Shown here piece by piece: positions 53,601 to 63,241 of a DNA stretch of 64,000 nucleotides. The DNA lies in NCBI GenBank assembly GCA_021371795.1, contig JAJFVK010000004.1, positions 62,001-126,000 on the forward strand, in the 5' to 3' direction. The position numbers and the translations under genes were made by a program. The notes under the pieces were generated by a model. It had not been told where the DNA came from. It saw only the letters and a program-made list of their open reading frames with translations, and did not search any database. This stretch comes from Planctomycetaceae bacterium. GTDB taxonomy: Bacteria > Planctomycetota > Phycisphaerae > Sedimentisphaerales > UBA12454. Position 1 is the first letter of the stretch. Every line of letters starts with the position of its first letter.

Positions 53601-54215
53601 TTATTCGGCGGCGATGTTCTGATTGATTTCGATATCACAGAAACAATCCGGCGCGAGCTTTTTCAGAGTTCTCAAAATTTCTGTGCATGCGATTCTGATT
53701 TCCCATTGAGCTTTCTGGCTTGTTCTGATTTTTATGATGTGCCGCCATTCGCGGAAATTCGCGGTAACGACGATTTCACTTGTGCAGGCGTTCGGTAAAA
53801 CAAATCTTGCATCCTCCCGCTTCAAACCTTTATCACGCCATTTTTTGTACATCAGGCGGATTGTTTCCATATCGTTTTCAAATTCTTTGATATGTTCTTT
53901 CGGCAGAGTTTCGGGAATTACAAAATGAAAATTTTCCTCATCGACGTATCTTTGCGATTGCTGTGAGACGCTCATCAATCTATGACGGACGAGCTGGTGC
54001 GTCATCGCACGTGAACAATTTTCGATGCGGAAAGTTGCGCACGCGTGTTCCAGCGGTGAGTCGTGTCCCATTTTAATCAATCGCTGAATAAAATCGCTTG
54101 CGGAGTTTGCTCCGATTTTTTCAAAACTTAAATAACACGTTCTGCCCGCCTCCTCGATGAGCTTTTGAGGTTCAGGAGTAATTGAAAGCAATGTAACTTT
54201 TATTGGATTGTTCAT
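53601..54215 (-). CDS. thyX: flavin-dependent thymidylate synthase
   Basis: A 204-residue FAD enzyme that makes dTMP from dUMP with methylene-THF and NADPH. The ThyX motif is RHRLMSVSQQSQRY (78-91), HDSPLEHACATFRI precedes it and RTSQKAQWEIR follows. The start at 54215 has a weak ribosome site. It supplies substrate for Tmk. ThyA is not in the window. Confidence 0.94.
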   Translation of the reverse strand: MNNPIKVTLLSITPEPQKLIEEAGRTCYLSFEKIGANSASDFIQRLIKMGHDSPLEHACATFRIENCSRAMTHQLVRHRLMSVSQQSQRYVDEENFHFVIPETLPKEHIKEFENDMETIRLMYKKWRDKGLKREDARFVLPNACTSEIVVTANFREWRHIIKIRTSQKAQWEIRIACTEILRTLKKLAPDCFCDIEINQNIAAE

Positions 54216-54264
54216 AAAAATATTAACCACGAATTAAAACGAATAGACACAAATATTTTTAATT

Positions 54265-56133
54265 TTAAATTTTATCGATTTCGATTTTGCCGGCACAGGC
54301 AAGAGCCATATTCACATTTCCAAACGGTGCGCTAATCGCGTATCCGGCGACGACATCCTTAATCTTATCCATCAATTCCATCGCAATCTGCACGCCGGTG
54401 CGTTTGCCATCCTGCTGGTCTTTTGTTTTACTCATACGCTGCAAAATTTCAGGCGGTACGACAACGCCGGGCACTTCGTTGGCCATAAACTCTGCGTTCT
54501 TGTAACTTGTGAACGGCCAAATACCGGCGATTACTGGAATCTTACAATCTTTTGTAAGTTCAAGGAACTTAAATAAACTTTTTTCATCGAAGACCGGTTG
54601 CGTTATAGAAAATTCTGCGCCTGCCTCGACTTTCTTTTTGTAACGTTCTACTTCTCTATCCAAATCCGACGAGACGGGATTTGCGCCGACGCCGATAACG
54701 AGAGCTGTTTGTGTCGGCAAATTATTGCCCGCGATATCAACGCCGCGGTTCAACTGGCTCACGACTCTTGTCAGCGCAATCGAATCTAAATCGAAAACGG
54801 CTGTCGCGTCGGGATACTCGCCGAGTTTTGGCGGGTCGCCGGTGATTATCAAAACATTTTTCAAATCCACGGCCTGTATACCAAGCAAATCCGACTGCAT
54901 CGCGATAATATTTCGGTCGCGGCAGCAGAAATGCAGAATCGTTTCAATGTTCTCGCAAAGCTGGCGGACTTTTATCGCTGTAATCATCGCGCTCAATCTG
55001 GAGCTTGCTCGCGGGCCGTCAGGAATATTCACTGCATCAATTCCAAATTTTTCGCAGAGCTTTACCTTTTCGATAAGACTCGAAACGTCCGTGCCTTTCG
55101 GCGGCGAAATTTCCACCGAATAAACTTTTTGGCCGGCAGCGAGTTTTGCTCCGAATTTTGATTTGTCTTTCAGTTCGACAGGTTTTTGCAGGATAACCTG
55201 CTTTGTCTGCGGCTTTACCTCAATTACAGTTGAACTTAAATCTGCTTTTTGCAAAGGCCGAACGGTTTTTACCATTTCCTTGATATGTTCGGGTGTTGTA
55301 CCGCAACAACCGCCGATGATTCGGACGCCTTTTTCGTAAAATCGTTTGGCGTACTCGGCCATATACTCCGGCGTACACATATAAACGGTTCTGCCATCGA
55401 CATTTTGCGGCAGGCCGGCGTTGGGCTGGAGAGAAAGCGGTTTTGAAGTCGCTTTCTTTAGCAGCGGCAAAACCTCAAGCATCGCGGCTGGGCCAATCGA
55501 ACAATTCAGGCCGACAACGGCAACCTGCTCAAAGTCCGATGCTTTGGCAAGGGCATAATCGATTTTGTCGCCGTAAAGTGTTTCGTTGTGGTCGTTTATG
55601 ACCATTTGCGCGACAATCGGCAGTTTGCAAACCTTTGTTGCGCATTCGATTGCAGTCAGTAATTCCTTGAGACTGTGGAAAGTTTCAAAGAGCAGAAAAT
55701 CCGCGCCTGCGTCTGAAAGGGCGGTTATCTGGTTTGTATAAGCTGACGAGATATCCTTTTCGTTTATCAGGCCGGCCTGTGAAATTTTGATTCCGAGCGG
55801 ACCGATTGAGCCGGCAACGAGGACAGATGACCCTCTGGTTGCGGACGATTGTTTTGCGATTTTTACGGCGGCGGCGTTAATCTGGGCAGTTTTTTCTGCC
55901 AAGCCGAATCTTGCCAGGTGCAGTTCGTTTGCACCATAGGTGTTAGTTTCTATAAAGTCGCTGCCTGCCGAGACATACAAATCGTGGATTTGGCCGACGA
56001 GTTTAGGATTCGTCAGATTCAGCTCCTCAAAACATGTGTTTATGAACACGCCTTTGGTATAGAGCATTGTTCCCATAGCTCCATCGCCAAAAACGACTTG
56101 TTTTTTTAATAGTTCGGTTAGGTTTTCTGTCAT
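54265..56133 (-). CDS. homocysteine S-methyltransferase / methylene-THF reductase fusion
   Basis: A 622-residue two-domain protein. Residues about 1-285 are a homocysteine methyltransferase barrel (FGDGAMGTML, GLNCSIGP, and the zinc site GGCCGTTPEHI). Residues about 310-622 are a MetF-like reductase (YSVEISPPKGTD, LHFCCRDRN, LLGIQAVDLKNVLIITGDPP). It resembles YitJ: MetF makes methyl-THF while the other half methylates homocysteine. AGGA six bases before ATG 56133 sets the start. A promoter lies at 56161-56188. Confidence 0.92.
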   Translation of the reverse strand: MTENLTELLKKQVVFGDGAMGTMLYTKGVFINTCFEELNLTNPKLVGQIHDLYVSAGSDFIETNTYGANELHLARFGLAEKTAQINAAAVKIAKQSSATRGSSVLVAGSIGPLGIKISQAGLINEKDISSAYTNQITALSDAGADFLLFETFHSLKELLTAIECATKVCKLPIVAQMVINDHNETLYGDKIDYALAKASDFEQVAVVGLNCSIGPAAMLEVLPLLKKATSKPLSLQPNAGLPQNVDGRTVYMCTPEYMAEYAKRFYEKGVRIIGGCCGTTPEHIKEMVKTVRPLQKADLSSTVIEVKPQTKQVILQKPVELKDKSKFGAKLAAGQKVYSVEISPPKGTDVSSLIEKVKLCEKFGIDAVNIPDGPRASSRLSAMITAIKVRQLCENIETILHFCCRDRNIIAMQSDLLGIQAVDLKNVLIITGDPPKLGEYPDATAVFDLDSIALTRVVSQLNRGVDIAGNNLPTQTALVIGVGANPVSSDLDREVERYKKKVEAGAEFSITQPVFDEKSLFKFLELTKDCKIPVIAGIWPFTSYKNAEFMANEVPGVVVPPEILQRMSKTKDQQDGKRTGVQIAMELMDKIKDVVAGYAISAPFGNVNMALACAGKIEIDKI

Positions 56134-56160
56134 TATCTTCCTGAAAAGTGTAATTTTTTG

Positions 56161-56188
56161 ATTATACACATCCCTTACGAAAGTGCAA
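56161..56188 (-). promoter_or_regulatory. promoter of the methyltransferase/reductase gene
   Basis: On the minus strand TTGCAC (56188-56183), 16 bases, TATAAT (56166-56161). Confidence 0.6.
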
Positions 56189-56212
56189 ACGCCAAGGTGT
56201 TTTAATTTTCCG

Positions 56213-56240
56213 TTGCAAAAATAACGATTTTTACTATACT
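56213..56240 (+). promoter_or_regulatory. promoter of accB
   Basis: TTGCAA, 16 bases, TATACT; 35 bases before ATG 56275. Divergent from the promoter at 56161. Confidence 0.6.
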
Positions 56241-56274
56241 ACCCCAGTTAAATTAACCTTAAAAGGACTCGAGA

Positions 56275-56748
56275 ATGAGTGACGAAAAAAAGAACGATTT
56301 GAAAAAAGTTAAGGAATTGATTGAACTTATGGTTGAAAAAGACCTTGTGGAGGTGGAAATAGTCGACGGCGACAGCAAAATCCATCTCAAAAGGCCTAAT
56401 TCATCAATGTCAATCGCGGCTCCGGCTCCCATGCAGATGATGATGCCTGCTTCAGCTCCGGCTGTTGCGGCTCCTGCTCCTTCTGCAGGCACTCCGGCAG
56501 ACGATAAACTGGCCGGCATTAAATCGCCAATCATCGGTACGTTCTATTCATCGCCAAGTCCAGATTCACCTGCTTATGTCAAAGTCGGCGACCACGTAAC
56601 TGCCGATACCGTCGTTTGTATCATCGAAGCGATGAAGGTAATGAACGAAATCAAAGCGGAACTTGCCGGTACAGTCGAAAAAGTGATGATTACCAACGGC
56701 CAAACAGTTGAGTATGGTCAGGTATTGTTCAAAGTCAGACCAGATTAG
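56275..56748 (+). CDS. accB: biotin carboxyl carrier protein of acetyl-CoA carboxylase
   Basis: A 157-residue carrier. An N-terminal helical part is followed by a Pro/Ala-rich hinge (about 45-75) and the biotinyl domain, with the biotinylated Lys in CIIEAMKVMNEI (near 123). It carries CO2 from AccC to the carboxyltransferase in malonyl-CoA synthesis. AAGGA precedes ATG 56275. accC follows after a 110-base repeat gap; accA and accD are elsewhere. Confidence 0.95.
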   Translation: MSDEKKNDLKKVKELIELMVEKDLVEVEIVDGDSKIHLKRPNSSMSIAAPAPMQMMMPASAPAVAAPAPSAGTPADDKLAGIKSPIIGTFYSSPSPDSPAYVKVGDHVTADTVVCIIEAMKVMNEIKAELAGTVEKVMITNGQTVEYGQVLFKVRPD

Positions 56749-56754
56749 TTGAAA

Positions 56755-56818
56755 ATAAAAAATCAAAGATTAAAAATCAAAATTGCGGATTCGGCCTGAA
56801 GGCCGAGACTGTTTTATA
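56755..56818. repeat. A/T-rich repeat and GGCCTGAAGGCC hairpin between accB and accC
   Basis: AAAAATCAAAGATTAAAAAT is the inverse of the repeat at 1608. It is followed by TTCGGCCTGAAGGCCGA, a hairpin. Both lie inside the accBC unit. Confidence 0.6.
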
Positions 56819-56857
56819 AAAAAACTTTTTTTAATAATCTTTTGTTCCATAAAAATT

Positions 56858-58198
56858 ATGTTTTCAAGAATACTCATAGCCAATAGAGGCGAAATAGCGT
56901 TAAGAATAATTCGCGCGTGCAAAGAACTCGGCGTCGAATCGGTAGTTGTTTATTCCGAGGCCGACAGAGGCGCATCATATATAGAACTCGCAGACCAGGC
57001 GATTTGTATCGGGCCTGCCAGTCCCGCGCAGAGCTATCTTAATATCCCGGCAATCATCAGCGCCGCTGAAGTCGCGGACGTTGACGCGATTCATCCGGGT
57101 TACGGATTTTTGGCAGAGAACGCGCACTTTGCACAGATTTGTGCAGATTGCAACATCGCGTTCATCGGGCCAAGACCTGAATCGATGCAAATGCTCGGCG
57201 ATAAAGTCGCGGCAAGAGACATTGCTAAAAAAGCGAAAGTTCCTGTTGTGCCCGGTTCTGAAGGTCAAATCAAAGACGAAAACGAAGCAATCAAACTTGC
57301 GAATAAAATAGGTTATCCAGTTATTGTAAAAGCGGCAGCCGGCGGCGGCGGACGCGGAATGCGCGTCGCACATAATGATATAAGTTTGCGAAACGCTATT
57401 TCAACCGCAAAGGCTGAAGCGGAAATCGCATTTAAAAACAGCACAGTTTATCTTGAAAAATATATCATCGAGCCGAGGCACGTCGAAGTGCAGGTAATGG
57501 CTGATAAATCCGGCAACACTTTACATTTCTTCGAACGCGATTGTTCTATTCAGCGACGTCATCAGAAATTAATCGAAGAATCGCCATGTCCGGTGCTCGA
57601 TAATCATACTCGTGAAGAGCTGTGCAAATCGGCGTTGCGGGTTATCAAAGAAGCTAATTATGAAAACGCAGGGACGGTGGAATTTCTGCTCGACCGCGAC
57701 AAGAAATTTTATTTCATCGAAGTTAATACGCGAATTCAGGTTGAGCATCCCGTTACGGAAATGGTAACAGGCGTTGACCTGATTAAATGGCAGTTGAAAA
57801 TTGCGGCAGGGCAAAATTTAACTCTCAAGCAGAAAGATATCGAACATAGAGGCGTTGCTATCGAGTGCAGAATTAATGCCGAAGACCCGGATAGAAATTT
57901 TGCGCCGTGTCCCGGAAAAGTTGACAGATTTATTCTGCCCGGCGGTATGGGCGTTCGTGTTGATACGCATCTGTTCCAGGGCGCGATGGTTTCGCCACAT
58001 TACGATTCAATGGTTGCAAAGCTGATTGTTCACAGGCCGACAAGAGAAGAAGCGATAATAACGATGAAACGCGCTTTGAACGAATTCAGAATTGGGCCGA
58101 TTAAAACGACAATCCCAGCGTGTTTGAAAATTCTTTCACATAACCGTTATCTGCAAAACAAAGTCGATACCAGCTTTGTTGAACAGCATTTAGCATAA
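56858..58198 (+). CDS. accC: biotin carboxylase
   Basis: A 446-residue ATP-grasp enzyme. It opens with [20 protein letters not shown]; the Gly-rich ATP loop is [14 protein letters not shown] (near 159), [12 protein letters not shown] follows, and [18 protein letters not shown] holds the catalytic residues. It carboxylates biotin on AccB. Start 56858 is at the conserved N-terminus; the ATG at 56783 would add an atypical extension encoded by the hairpin repeat. Confidence 0.95.
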   Translation: MFSRILIANRGEIALRIIRACKELGVESVVVYSEADRGASYIELADQAICIGPASPAQSYLNIPAIISAAEVADVDAIHPGYGFLAENAHFAQICADCNIAFIGPRPESMQMLGDKVAARDIAKKAKVPVVPGSEGQIKDENEAIKLANKIGYPVIVKAAAGGGGRGMRVAHNDISLRNAISTAKAEAEIAFKNSTVYLEKYIIEPRHVEVQVMADKSGNTLHFFERDCSIQRRHQKLIEESPCPVLDNHTREELCKSALRVIKEANYENAGTVEFLLDRDKKFYFIEVNTRIQVEHPVTEMVTGVDLIKWQLKIAAGQNLTLKQKDIEHRGVAIECRINAEDPDRNFAPCPGKVDRFILPGGMGVRVDTHLFQGAMVSPHYDSMVAKLIVHRPTREEAIITMKRALNEFRIGPIKTTIPACLKILSHNRYLQNKVDTSFVEQHLA

Positions 58199-58202
58199 AG
58201 TG

Positions 58203-59396
58203 TTATTTTGGCAAAGGCGGGGGCTGCTGTTTTTCAAAAAGTTTGCCCCAGTCAACCCGGCCGGTAAATTGCATTACAATAAATAATGTACAAATACACA
58301 GAATCGTTATCATAAGGCCGGTGTAGCCTTTGAAGAAAAAGCTATACGAGAAGAAAATCAGATAAACCAATTGCGTTATCGCGATTTCAACAAATGCGAA
58401 TTTCAAGCCGACAACGAGCCTCATATATGAAATAACCAGAAATACCGCAACCGCCGAGCTTATCCAGAACGCACAGAGAATTGATATATGGTCAATCAAA
58501 TATGCCAGCAGAAGATGAAAACTGAAAAATGCAGTACCGATAAAGAAATAATTCATTGGGTGAATGGTTATTTTTTTGACGGTGGTGAGAACAAAGAGAA
58601 CAAAGAAATACAGGAACAATGAAATTGGCGCGGCAGTTGTAACTTTCGCGACCCACGGGCCGGGATTTAATTTCTCCGGCATTGTCAAACCGATTTTTAC
58701 ATCCGTCAGCGTCTTGTCATATTTCCATACGAGTTTCCAGCCGTTGTCAGTCGGCTCTTTAATTTCTGGTGCCATTGTGTCATCTGGAAAGTCGATGTTC
58801 TTGAAATCCGTATTTAAGGCCAAAGTAAAATTATTAATCTGTGTAACATTGTTTCCGAAATCGTAATACCATTTATCAAGTCCCTGCGATTCATAAGATA
58901 TTTCAACTTCCTTTGCCTGATGTGATTCGATTTTAATTTCTTTTGTCAGACTGTTGTTGTTAAATGAAATTTCCTTTAGTTCATCACCGCCGATTGCGAA
59001 TTTGAAATTGTCATAAACAGCGTTTTGTGCCGGAAGCGGGAAATCAAAATATAATGTTTTGGTCTGGTCGGCATCATTTGTAATTTTGTATTTACCTGTG
59101 AATTTGACTTTATATGTGGAATACCACAGCAATCCCTTTTGGCGGTGTTCGAGATTGAGGTTTACATTAATATCGCTGGATTCAATGGGTAGTTTGTTGG
59201 CGGAAGATGACGCAGGATTATCATTATAAAGCACAGGGGCAGACTGCAAATGCTGCGAGCCCCAAATCTTACTGATGGATTCTCGCAGTTTTCTGTCCTG
59301 CGTATGTGTTCTGTCCAATACGGTAATCGAGAGAATTATCCACGCGATAGAAGTGCAAATGAAAATGAACGTGATCGCCGCAATCCGCTTGAACAT
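58203..59396 (-). CDS. CreD-like inner membrane protein
   Basis: A 397-residue protein. One N-terminal helix, an extracytoplasmic beta domain (about 30-255), then five or six helices containing ITIHPMNYFFIGTAFFSFHL, the strongest CreD-family match. CreD is tied to envelope stress in proteobacteria, but no CreBC-like two-component genes are near. AAGGA precedes ATG 59396. It is shorter than typical CreD (about 450). Confidence 0.75.
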   Translation of the reverse strand: MFKRIAAITFIFICTSIAWIILSITVLDRTHTQDRKLRESISKIWGSQHLQSAPVLYNDNPASSSANKLPIESSDINVNLNLEHRQKGLLWYSTYKVKFTGKYKITNDADQTKTLYFDFPLPAQNAVYDNFKFAIGGDELKEISFNNNSLTKEIKIESHQAKEVEISYESQGLDKWYYDFGNNVTQINNFTLALNTDFKNIDFPDDTMAPEIKEPTDNGWKLVWKYDKTLTDVKIGLTMPEKLNPGPWVAKVTTAAPISLFLYFFVLFVLTTVKKITIHPMNYFFIGTAFFSFHLLLAYLIDHISILCAFWISSAVAVFLVISYMRLVVGLKFAFVEIAITQLVYLIFFSYSFFFKGYTGLMITILCICTLFIVMQFTGRVDWGKLFEKQQPPPLPK

Positions 59397-59473
59397 ATCA
59401 ATATCCTTAAAGATAGGAATAATCCACTAACAGGAGCATTATACGGCGGCAAGTTTGGGTTGTTCAAGAAAAT

Positions 59474-60265
59474 TTATGACAGAGCTGCTTTTACCTCTTT
59501 GATAAATTTCATAACTTCTTTTGCGATAACGGCTTTATCGCTCAAATTGTCTTCGATAATTTTTACGATTCTTGAGCCGATAATTACGCCGTCAGCGCCG
59601 GCTTTTGCCAACTCAACTGCGTGCTGCGGTGTGCTTACGCCAAAACCCACGCAAACCGGCACATCAGTAATAGATTTTAATCTGCTAATCAACGGCTTAA
59701 TCATGTCTGATAATGTATCTCTGCCGCCGGTAACGCCGAGCAGCGAAACGGTGTAAATAAAGCCCGTGCATTTTTCAGCGATTTTTTTCGCGCGTTCGAT
59801 TTCAGTATTTGGTGTTACCATGAAAACCGTATCGAGTCCCGCTTTGCGAGAAGGTTCATAAATTTCATCAACATCGTCAATACTCAAATCTGCAATCAGC
59901 ACACTGTTTGTTCCGGCTTTCGCGAAATCGGCGAAAAACTTTTCTGTGCCGTATTGGAAAATCAAATTGTAGTACATCAGCAAACCAATCGGAATATCCT
60001 TGTACGCTTTTACCTTCGCGATGAACTCTTTTGCTCTTTCGACTGTAATGCCGGCGGATAGTGCGCGAATGTTCGCTTTCTGGATTGTCGGGCCGTCGGC
60101 AATTGGGTCTGAAAACGCGATGCCAAGCTCAAGCACATCTGCACCTGCGTCAATGGCCGCTTTTACAATTTCCAAACTTGTATCAAAATCCGGATCACCA
60201 ATAACAAAAAATGGTATCAAGGCCGGATGTTTTAATTCAGTAAAAACCTGTTTGTACGTTCTCAT
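59474..60265 (-). CDS. trpA: tryptophan synthase alpha subunit
   Basis: A 263-residue TIM barrel that cleaves indole-3-glycerol phosphate to indole. Catalytic Glu is in LELGIAFSDPIADGPTIQ (near 46) and Asp in LIADLSIDD (near 57-60 of the family site); the YTVSLLGVTGGR loop 6 and VGFGVSTPQHA phosphate site are present. AAGGA before ATG 60265. It is the last gene of the trp operon, parted from trpB by a 135-base repeat region. Confidence 0.95.
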   Translation of the reverse strand: MRTYKQVFTELKHPALIPFFVIGDPDFDTSLEIVKAAIDAGADVLELGIAFSDPIADGPTIQKANIRALSAGITVERAKEFIAKVKAYKDIPIGLLMYYNLIFQYGTEKFFADFAKAGTNSVLIADLSIDDVDEIYEPSRKAGLDTVFMVTPNTEIERAKKIAEKCTGFIYTVSLLGVTGGRDTLSDMIKPLISRLKSITDVPVCVGFGVSTPQHAVELAKAGADGVIIGSRIVKIIEDNLSDKAVIAKEVMKFIKEVKAALS

Positions 60266-60300
60266 AACAAATCCTTGCCACAGAGTTTTAATTTTTATTT

Positions 60301-60398
60301 TTAGCCACAAAGCTCACCCCTTCTGATTTTGTTTTCAAGGTAACAAAATCCTGAAGATACAGGGGCTTCCGCTCCGCTTCAGCAGAGACCACAGAGAA
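60301..60398 (+). repeat. composite repeat: CACAGAG unit filled by hairpin element H, copy 5
   Basis: TTAGCCACAAAGCTCAC, element H (60316-60383: CCCCTTCTG, GATTTTGTT-ttcaaggt-AACAAAATC, CTGAAGATACAGGGG, CTTCCGCTCCGCTTCAGC), then AGAGACCACAGAGA. It lies between trpB and trpA and is oriented against the operon. Confidence 0.8.
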
Positions 60399-60399
60399 T

Positions 60400-61572
60400 T
60401 TATTTAATTTTATTTCTTTCTACTATGTCAACGTCTTTGTCGCCGCGACCGGAAAGATTTACGACGACAGTTGTGTCTTTCGGCAGTTTGCCTTTCTGAT
60501 TATAAACCCACGCTAATGAATGTGAGCTTTCTAATGCCGGCAAAATTCCTTCACACTTTGTGAAAATATCAAAAATTTTCAAAACATCTTCATCTTTCAT
60601 AGCGACATAATTTGCTCTGCCGGTATCTTTCAAGTAACAATGTTCGGGACCTACGCCGGGGTAATCCAATCCCGCGGAAACCGATTCGGTGTCGAGAATC
60701 TGGCCTTCCTTGTTTTGCATCAGATACATTTTCGTTCCGTGCAGAATGCCGACATTGCCTGCGTTGAGCGGTGCGGCGTGTTTGCCGGTTTCGATGCCTT
60801 TGCCTGCGGGTTCGACGCCGACGAGTTTTACTTTTTTATCTTCAAGAAACGCGCTGAAGATTCCAATCGCATTGCTTCCGCCGCCGACACATGCGGTAAC
60901 GATATCCGGCAGTTTGCCGATTTTCTCAAGGCACTGCTGACGCGATTCTGTTCCGATGCACGACTGAAAATGTCTGACAATGACCGGATACGGATGCGGC
61001 CCGCAGGCTGTTCCGAACAGGTAAAATGTATCAGCAACGTTCGCTGTCCAGTAGCGGAGCGCTTCGTTGATTGCGTCTTTTAAAGTTTCCGTGCCGCCTT
61101 TGACGGAGATGACTTCCGCGCCGCAGAGTCTCATCTTGTGTACGTTTACGCTTTGGCGTTCAATATCAATCGCGCCCATAAAAATTTTTGTATTCATTCC
61201 GAACAGTGCGCCAATCATTGATGTCGCAAGACCGTGCTGGCCTGCTCCTGTTTCGGCAATCAGTTTTGTCTTGCCCATATATTTGGCGAGCAAGCCCTGA
61301 CCGAGACAGTTATTGACTTTGTGTGCGCCACCGTGCAGCAGGTCTTCACGTTTGATGTAAACCTTGAAGCCGACAAGCTCACTGAACCGCGTCGCGTAAT
61401 AAAGCGGCGTCGGCCTGCCTGCGTAATCCTTATATAATGTGTCAAGCTCTTTGACGAATTTTTCATTTTTGTAAAATTTATAAAAGGCCGTTTCCATTTC
61501 CTCAAGTGCGGGTATCAAAACTTCAGGAACGTAAAAACCGCCGAATTGCCCGAATCGTCCGTTTTGTTTCAT
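60400..61572 (-). CDS. trpB: tryptophan synthase beta subunit
   Basis: A 390-residue PLP enzyme that joins indole and serine. The Schiff-base Lys is in [12 protein letters not shown] (near 87), the catalytic Glu in [10 protein letters not shown], the phosphate loop in [10 protein letters not shown] and the C-terminal Ser in [11 protein letters not shown]. TrpB1 type, about the usual 395 residues. Its ATG overlaps the stop of trpF by four bases. Confidence 0.96.
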   Translation of the reverse strand: MKQNGRFGQFGGFYVPEVLIPALEEMETAFYKFYKNEKFVKELDTLYKDYAGRPTPLYYATRFSELVGFKVYIKREDLLHGGAHKVNNCLGQGLLAKYMGKTKLIAETGAGQHGLATSMIGALFGMNTKIFMGAIDIERQSVNVHKMRLCGAEVISVKGGTETLKDAINEALRYWTANVADTFYLFGTACGPHPYPVIVRHFQSCIGTESRQQCLEKIGKLPDIVTACVGGGSNAIGIFSAFLEDKKVKLVGVEPAGKGIETGKHAAPLNAGNVGILHGTKMYLMQNKEGQILDTESVSAGLDYPGVGPEHCYLKDTGRANYVAMKDEDVLKIFDIFTKCEGILPALESSHSLAWVYNQKGKLPKDTTVVVNLSGRGDKDVDIVERNKIK

Positions 61573-62219
61573 TGTACACCTATGCCTGTAATAATGGCTC
61601 TGATTTTATTGAAAAGCTCTGTCATTTTTTTATGATCTTTTTTGCCTGGCTCGCTTTCGATTCCGCTGCAGATGTCGATGCCGTAGAAGCCCTGTCCGAT
61701 TGCCTCGATGACATTTTCGGGTGTGATTCCGCCTGCGAGAAACGTTCTGCCGAATTTATGACCTGTAAGCTGCGGCAGCAGTTTCCAGTCGAAGCGTTCG
61801 CCAGTTCCGCCATAAAGCGTCGGATGATACGCATCGAGCAGCAGGGCGTCGGTCGCGAAATTTCTGGCATATTCGATGTCATTGCCGTCTTTTATTCGAA
61901 TGGCTTTTATGACCATCGCGGACATATTATCAAGCGAAGCGCAAAAGCCCGGACTTTCATCGCCGTGAAGCTGAACCCACGTGAGCATCAAATCGCTTGC
62001 CGTATTGCGGATGTAATCTGTGCTTTCATTGATAAACAAACCGACAGTATCAACATACGCAGGCAGTTTTTTTATGATTTTCGCAGCGGCTTTTGGCTCG
62101 ATGTAGCGCGGGCTTTGGGGATAAAAATTGAAGCCGAGCAAATCTGCGCCGAGCTGGACGGCCAATAAAGAATCTTCAAAGTTTGTGAGTCCGCAAATTT
62201 TTACTTTTGGAACCATCAT
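61569..62219 (-). CDS. trpF: phosphoribosylanthranilate isomerase
   Basis: A 216-residue TIM barrel. KICGLT holds the catalytic Cys (near 8) and LLDAY the catalytic Asp (near 130); [11 protein letters not shown] and GIDICSGIE form the phosphate site. It converts phosphoribosylanthranilate to CdRP. It overlaps trpD upstream and trpB downstream. The next enzyme, TrpC, is not encoded here. Confidence 0.94.
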   Translation of the reverse strand: MMVPKVKICGLTNFEDSLLAVQLGADLLGFNFYPQSPRYIEPKAAAKIIKKLPAYVDTVGLFINESTDYIRNTASDLMLTWVQLHGDESPGFCASLDNMSAMVIKAIRIKDGNDIEYARNFATDALLLDAYHPTLYGGTGERFDWKLLPQLTGHKFGRTFLAGGITPENVIEAIGQGFYGIDICSGIESEPGKKDHKKMTELFNKIRAIITGIGVQ

Positions 62220-63241
62220 AGCTTTTTCCCATTCGAAATTTCAATTAGGTCTTCCAGACACTTTGCCGCTGCACCGTTGTCAACGGACAGCGCGGCTATT
62301 TTGAAACCCTGATGCAAATCGGCGGCAAGGTCTGCCACCATTATAGCGGCTGCGGCGTTTAAAAGCACCATATCTCTTGCCGGTCCGCGATTTTTTCCCA
62401 AAAGAATATCTTTTATCATTCCGGCGTTGTATTCTGCGTTACTGCCGACAAGCTCGGCCATTTTCGGCGACTGAATTCCGAATTCATCCGGCACAATTTT
62501 ATATGATATCCTTTTTTTGTCCTTAATTTCCACAACTTTAGTCGGAGCCGATACGCTGATTTCGTCCAGACCGTGGCTGTGGACAATCATCGCACGTTTT
62601 ACGCCGAGGATTTCAAATGTTTCGGCGATTCTTTCCAATAGCGATTCATCCGGCACGCCCATAACCTGCGCCTGTGCACCGGCGGGATTTGCCAGCGGAC
62701 CTAAAATGTTAAACGCAGTTCTGAAGTCCAGACTTTTTCTAATCGGCTGTACGAATTTCATCGCAGGATGGTGCATCGGCGCGAACATGAAACCGATATG
62801 TGCATGTTCGATACATTCGGTGATGACTTCCGGTGTGCAATCTATTTTTACACCCAGCGCTTCAAGCACATCGGCCGAACCTGATTTGCTCGTGATGCTG
62901 CGGTTGCCGTGCTTTGCTACATACGCGCCGGCACCTGCGGCAACCAGCGCAGCGGCAGTCGAGACATTGAAAGTCTTGAGTGGTGCGCCACCTGTTCCGC
63001 ACGTGTCGATTAAATTTGGAATTTTTGTTGTAACTTTTACCGCGTGGTTTCGCAGCGATTGAGCAAGGCCGGCGAATTCGCCTGCTGTTGCTTTTTTCAT
63101 TCTCATCGCGGCAAGAAATGCGGCAATCTGAACCTCGGCGACGTCGCCTTTGAAAATCGTGTCGAGCAGGTCTTTTGCCTGATTGTATTTTAAGTCGCCG
63201 CCTTCGAGGAGTATTTCAAGATATTCAGTAATTTTTGTCAT
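62216..63241 (-). CDS. trpD: anthranilate phosphoribosyltransferase
   Basis: A 341-residue transferase that adds phosphoribose to anthranilate. DTCGTGGAPLKTFNVSTAA (near 80) is the PRPP loop, KHGNRSITSKSGSADVLEALG follows, and MHHPAMKFVQPIRKSL and GPLANPAGAQ are family blocks. It overlaps trpG upstream and trpF downstream by four bases each. Confidence 0.95.
   Translation of the reverse strand: MTKITEYLEILLEGGDLKYNQAKDLLDTIFKGDVAEVQIAAFLAAMRMKKATAGEFAGLAQSLRNHAVKVTTKIPNLIDTCGTGGAPLKTFNVSTAAALVAAGAGAYVAKHGNRSITSKSGSADVLEALGVKIDCTPEVITECIEHAHIGFMFAPMHHPAMKFVQPIRKSLDFRTAFNILGPLANPAGAQAQVMGVPDESLLERIAETFEILGVKRAMIVHSHGLDEISVSAPTKVVEIKDKKRISYKIVPDEFGIQSPKMAELVGSNAEYNAGMIKDILLGKNRGPARDMVLLNAAAAIMVADLAADLHQGFKIAALSVDNGAAAKCLEDLIEISNGKKL

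Noticed and set aside
54098-54114. GGAGTTTGCTCC hairpin in thyX, also in the candidate RNA at 10745
   Set aside because: ThyX aligns through this stretch without an insertion, so the match is probably chance.
56134-56274. SAM riboswitch before the methyltransferase/reductase gene
   Set aside because: The 140-base divergent region is filled by two ordinary promoters and lacks SAM-I/II motifs.
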